From Candidatus Bathyarchaeota archaeon (lineage in GTDB: Archaea; Thermoproteota; Bathyarchaeia; TCS64): 6,511 nt of DNA. Shown here piece after piece: positions 4,988 to 6,511 of this stretch. A program made the position numbers and the translations under genes. Under the pieces are notes generated by a model that had not been told where the DNA came from, searched no databases, and saw only the letters and a program-made list of their open reading frames with translations. The DNA lies in assembly GCA_020697635.1 (NCBI GenBank), contig JAEHCT010000076.1, positions 1 to 6,511 on the forward strand, in the 5' to 3' direction. Each line of letters opens with the position of its first letter. Position 1 is the stretch's first letter.

Positions 4988-5935
4988 CTACCATCTGCCC
5001 TGCTCCTCCATCAGCCTCAGCGCCTGCTCCCTGGTCGGTATAGGCGCCACGGCCCCTAGCCCCGTCGCCGTCAGAGCACCCACGGCGTTGGCGAAAGCCG
5101 CCTTCCTCTCCAGACTCCATCCTTCTAGCGTCGCGGCGACCCACGCCCCGTCGAACGCGTCCCCGGAGCCCGTGGTGTCTACAGCCTTCACATCGAAGCC
5201 GGGGCATGTGAAGGACTCCCCCCCGGCTGAGACGTAGCAGCCTTCTCCCCCGTGCTTAATCACGACCGTCTCGACGCCCATGTCCCTGAGGAGTTCCCCC
5301 GCCTCCCTCGGCTCCGTCACACCGTACAGCGTCCTCACGTCCTCCATGGAGGCGAACACCGTGTCCGCCTTGGTGAACGCCCGCCCCAGAACCCTCTTCG
5401 CGGTGTCGACGGGCCAGAGCTTCGCCCTCATGTTCACGTCGAAGGTCACCTCTCCGCCAGCGTCCCCGCACAGCTCCATCGCCCTGAACGCGGCCTCCCT
5501 GAGGCTGACGCTGACCGCCATGGATATGCCGCTGATGTGGAGGACCCTGGCGGAGGCGACGTACTCCTCGTCGAGGTCTGCCACACAGTAGCGGCTCGCC
5601 GCGGACCCGGCCCTATAGTAGGTGAAGTCGTGGCCACCCCCCTCCACGAGGCTGATGAAGTATACGGCCGTCCAGGCGCCGGACTCCACGACCACCCGGC
5701 TCGAGTCCATCCCCTCCGAGGCCCAGAGCCCCATGAAGCTCCTGCCGAACTCGTCGTCACCGAGCCTGCACAGGTGGGCCGCCTTGGCGCCCAGCCTCGC
5801 CGCGGCCACCGCGAAGTTGCTGGTGTCGCCCCCCCACCCCCTCTTGAAAACTTCCACCACGCTAAGGCGCCCCGTGTCGGCGGCGCAGAACTCCACCATG
5901 GGCTCCCCCAAGGCTATCACGTCTGGCTTAAACAT
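4988..5935 (-). CDS. kdgK: 2-keto-3-deoxygluconate kinase (PfkB/ribokinase family)
   Basis: 315 residues, the usual size for archaeal KDG kinases, which use ATP to make 2-keto-3-deoxy-6-phosphogluconate in the semi-phosphorylative Entner-Doudoroff route. PfkB signature 1 is GWGGDTSNFAVAAARLG (33-49). Signature 2 is DTTGSGDAFDGAW (253-265), with D259 the catalytic base in the GSGD anion hole. FTYYRAGSA (104-112) and DVNMRAKLW (166-174) match the substrate-contact blocks of KDG kinases rather than those of fructokinases or ribokinases. A longer frame opens at 6031, but those 32 residues are not kinase-like; the family N-terminus is MFKPDVIALGEPMVEF. A TATA-like box about 33 bases upstream and GGGAG at 5938-5942 support the ATG at 5935. 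It is divergent from an aldolase-family gene, which supports the KDG assignment. Specificity for the gluconate or galactonate epimer cannot be told. Confidence 0.88.
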   Translation of the reverse strand: MFKPDVIALGEPMVEFCAADTGRLSVVEVFKRGWGGDTSNFAVAAARLGAKAAHLCRLGDDEFGRSFMGLWASEGMDSSRVVVESGAWTAVYFISLVEGGGHDFTYYRAGSAASRYCVADLDEEYVASARVLHISGISMAVSVSLREAAFRAMELCGDAGGEVTFDVNMRAKLWPVDTAKRVLGRAFTKADTVFASMEDVRTLYGVTEPREAGELLRDMGVETVVIKHGGEGCYVSAGGESFTCPGFDVKAVDTTGSGDAFDGAWVAATLEGWSLERKAAFANAVGALTATGLGAVAPIPTREQALRLMEEQGRW

Positions 5936-5963
5936 GGCTCCCAGACATTCGTAGGGCTCCGCC

Positions 5964-5973
5964 GATAAAACTT
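5964..5973 (-). promoter_or_regulatory. TATA box in the kinase-aldolase intergenic region
   Basis: The minus strand reads AAGTTTTATC, centred about 33 bases before the kinase ATG at 5935. Transcription would begin near 5942, leaving a leader of about 7 bases. It is the only good A/T-rich element in the 94-base spacer. On the plus strand it lies about 62 bases before the aldolase-family start, so it could serve both genes only if that one has a leader of some 35 bases. Confidence 0.52.
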
Positions 5974-6029
5974 GCACGAGAGGCTGGGGAAACAAGAAAA
6001 GCCGCGAGGCCCATAGTCTACCAGTGTCC

Positions 6030-6511
6030 ATGTTGAGTCAACTGTCAGGCATCATAACCGCCCTCGTGACCCCCTTCGACGAGAAGGGAGAGGTCAAGAC
6101 AGACGCCATAGGCGACCTCGTAACGTTCCAGGCGAAGGCCGGCGTCGACGGGCTCTTCCTCTGCGGGACCGCGGGGTCCGGAGTCATAATGAGGCCGGAT
6201 CAACGCGTCGAGGTCTTCGAGGAGGCCGTTAAGTACGGGAGGGGCCGCGTCAAGCTCCTCGCACACGTCGGGGCCGCGTCCACCGAGGAGGCCGTGGGCC
6301 TCGCCGGGTCCGCGGAGGAGTCTGGTGTCGACGCCGTCGGCGCCGTCCCGCCCTTCTTCGTCAAGCCAGACGCGGAGAGCATCCTGAACCACTTCAAGTC
6401 CATCGCCGAGGCCGTGGAGCTCCCGGTCTACATCTATAACATACCCAGGAACGCGTTGAACGCCGTCACCCCTGAGATGATGCTGAGGCTCAGCGAGGAG
6501 ACCAACATAGT
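6030..6511 (+). CDS. DHDPS/NAL family aldolase, probable KDG aldolase (3' end outside window)
   Basis: The first 160 codons of a class I (beta/alpha)8 aldolase of the dihydrodipicolinate synthase/N-acetylneuraminate lyase family. SGIITALVTPFDEKGEV (6-22) is the standard first strand. GLFLCGTAGSG (41-51) is the pyruvate-carboxylate loop, and YNIPRN (136-141) carries the conserved tyrosine Y136. The Schiff-base lysine should lie about 25 residues further on, beyond the window. The loop reads GTAGSG, without the glutamate of the GTTGE found in true DHDPS and closer to GTTGLG of Sulfolobus KDG aldolase. An alanine (A48) replaces the second threonine. Divergence from a KDG kinase makes KDG or KDPG cleavage to pyruvate and glyceraldehyde (or its phosphate) the best guess. 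No Shine-Dalgarno precedes the ATG, and only a weak A-rich run (5989-5999) could act as its TATA box. Confidence 0.88.
   Translation, partial: MLSQLSGIITALVTPFDEKGEVKTDAIGDLVTFQAKAGVDGLFLCGTAGSGVIMRPDQRVEVFEEAVKYGRGRVKLLAHVGAASTEEAVGLAGSAEESGVDAVGAVPPFFVKPDAESILNHFKSIAEAVELPVYIYNIPRNALNAVTPEMMLRLSEETNI

Noticed and set aside
4826..5059. Plus-strand 77-codon frame with a basic N-terminus in the archaellin-kinase spacer
   Set aside because: It has no ribosome site or promoter, runs antisense into the kinase gene, and its second half has the biased composition of a shadow frame.
5252..5968. Long plus-strand open frame (238 codons) opposite the KDG kinase
   Set aside because: Its composition is rich in His, Pro and Arg without domains, typical of antisense to a GC-rich gene; the kinase motifs are unambiguous on the other strand.
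5936..6031. Upstream extension of the KDG kinase (32 codons)
   Set aside because: The residues are not kinase-like, the family start is the inner ATG at 5935, and the extension covers the intergenic promoter and the first codon of the aldolase-family gene.

Overview
The window looks archaeal, probably from a GC-rich, thermophile-like member of the TACK group (Crenarchaeota and relatives). A class III signal peptide marks an archaellin gene. Several starts have A/T-rich TATA-like boxes about 24-26 bases upstream and no Shine-Dalgarno, which is the arrangement of leaderless archaeal transcripts. Ile ATA and Arg AGG codons are common. Nothing here fixes the genus, and no RNA gene, CRISPR array, insertion sequence or origin was seen.

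Layout. A small cupin with a KdgF-like metal motif (12-359, minus) is read away from a two-cysteine hydantoin/Asp/Glu-racemase family gene (462-1205, plus). An M24 'pita-bread' peptidase homologue with its own leaderless promoter follows (1242-2330, plus). It meets a TIGR04076-family small cysteine protein tail to tail (2327-2644, minus). Next is a C-terminal remnant of a ZIP-type metal transporter (2688-about 2900, minus). It ends where the promoter of a second racemase-family gene begins (2938-3660, plus), and this paralogue has lost the first catalytic cysteine. A YkgJ-type cysteine-cluster gene (3684-4190, plus) lies 23 bases downstream and probably shares its transcript. It in turn meets an archaellin gene tail to tail (4187-4804, minus). 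On the right, a 2-keto-3-deoxygluconate (KDG) kinase (4988-5935, minus) is divergent from a DHDPS/KDG-aldolase family gene (6030 onward, plus) that runs off the window.

How the genes may work together. The KDG kinase and aldolase-family gene fit an archaeal Entner-Doudoroff branch or sugar-acid catabolism. The cupin could belong to the same uronate theme, but it is about 5 kb away and this is inference. The first racemase and the M24 enzyme may act together on small amides or peptides; again only adjacency supports this. The most unusual points are the one-cysteine racemase paralogue, the M24 enzyme with intact metal ligands but no second active-site histidine, the truncated ZIP transporter at a rearrangement junction, and two convergent gene pairs whose TAG stops interlock in the palindrome CTAG. 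I see no clear evidence of a wholly new multi-gene system.
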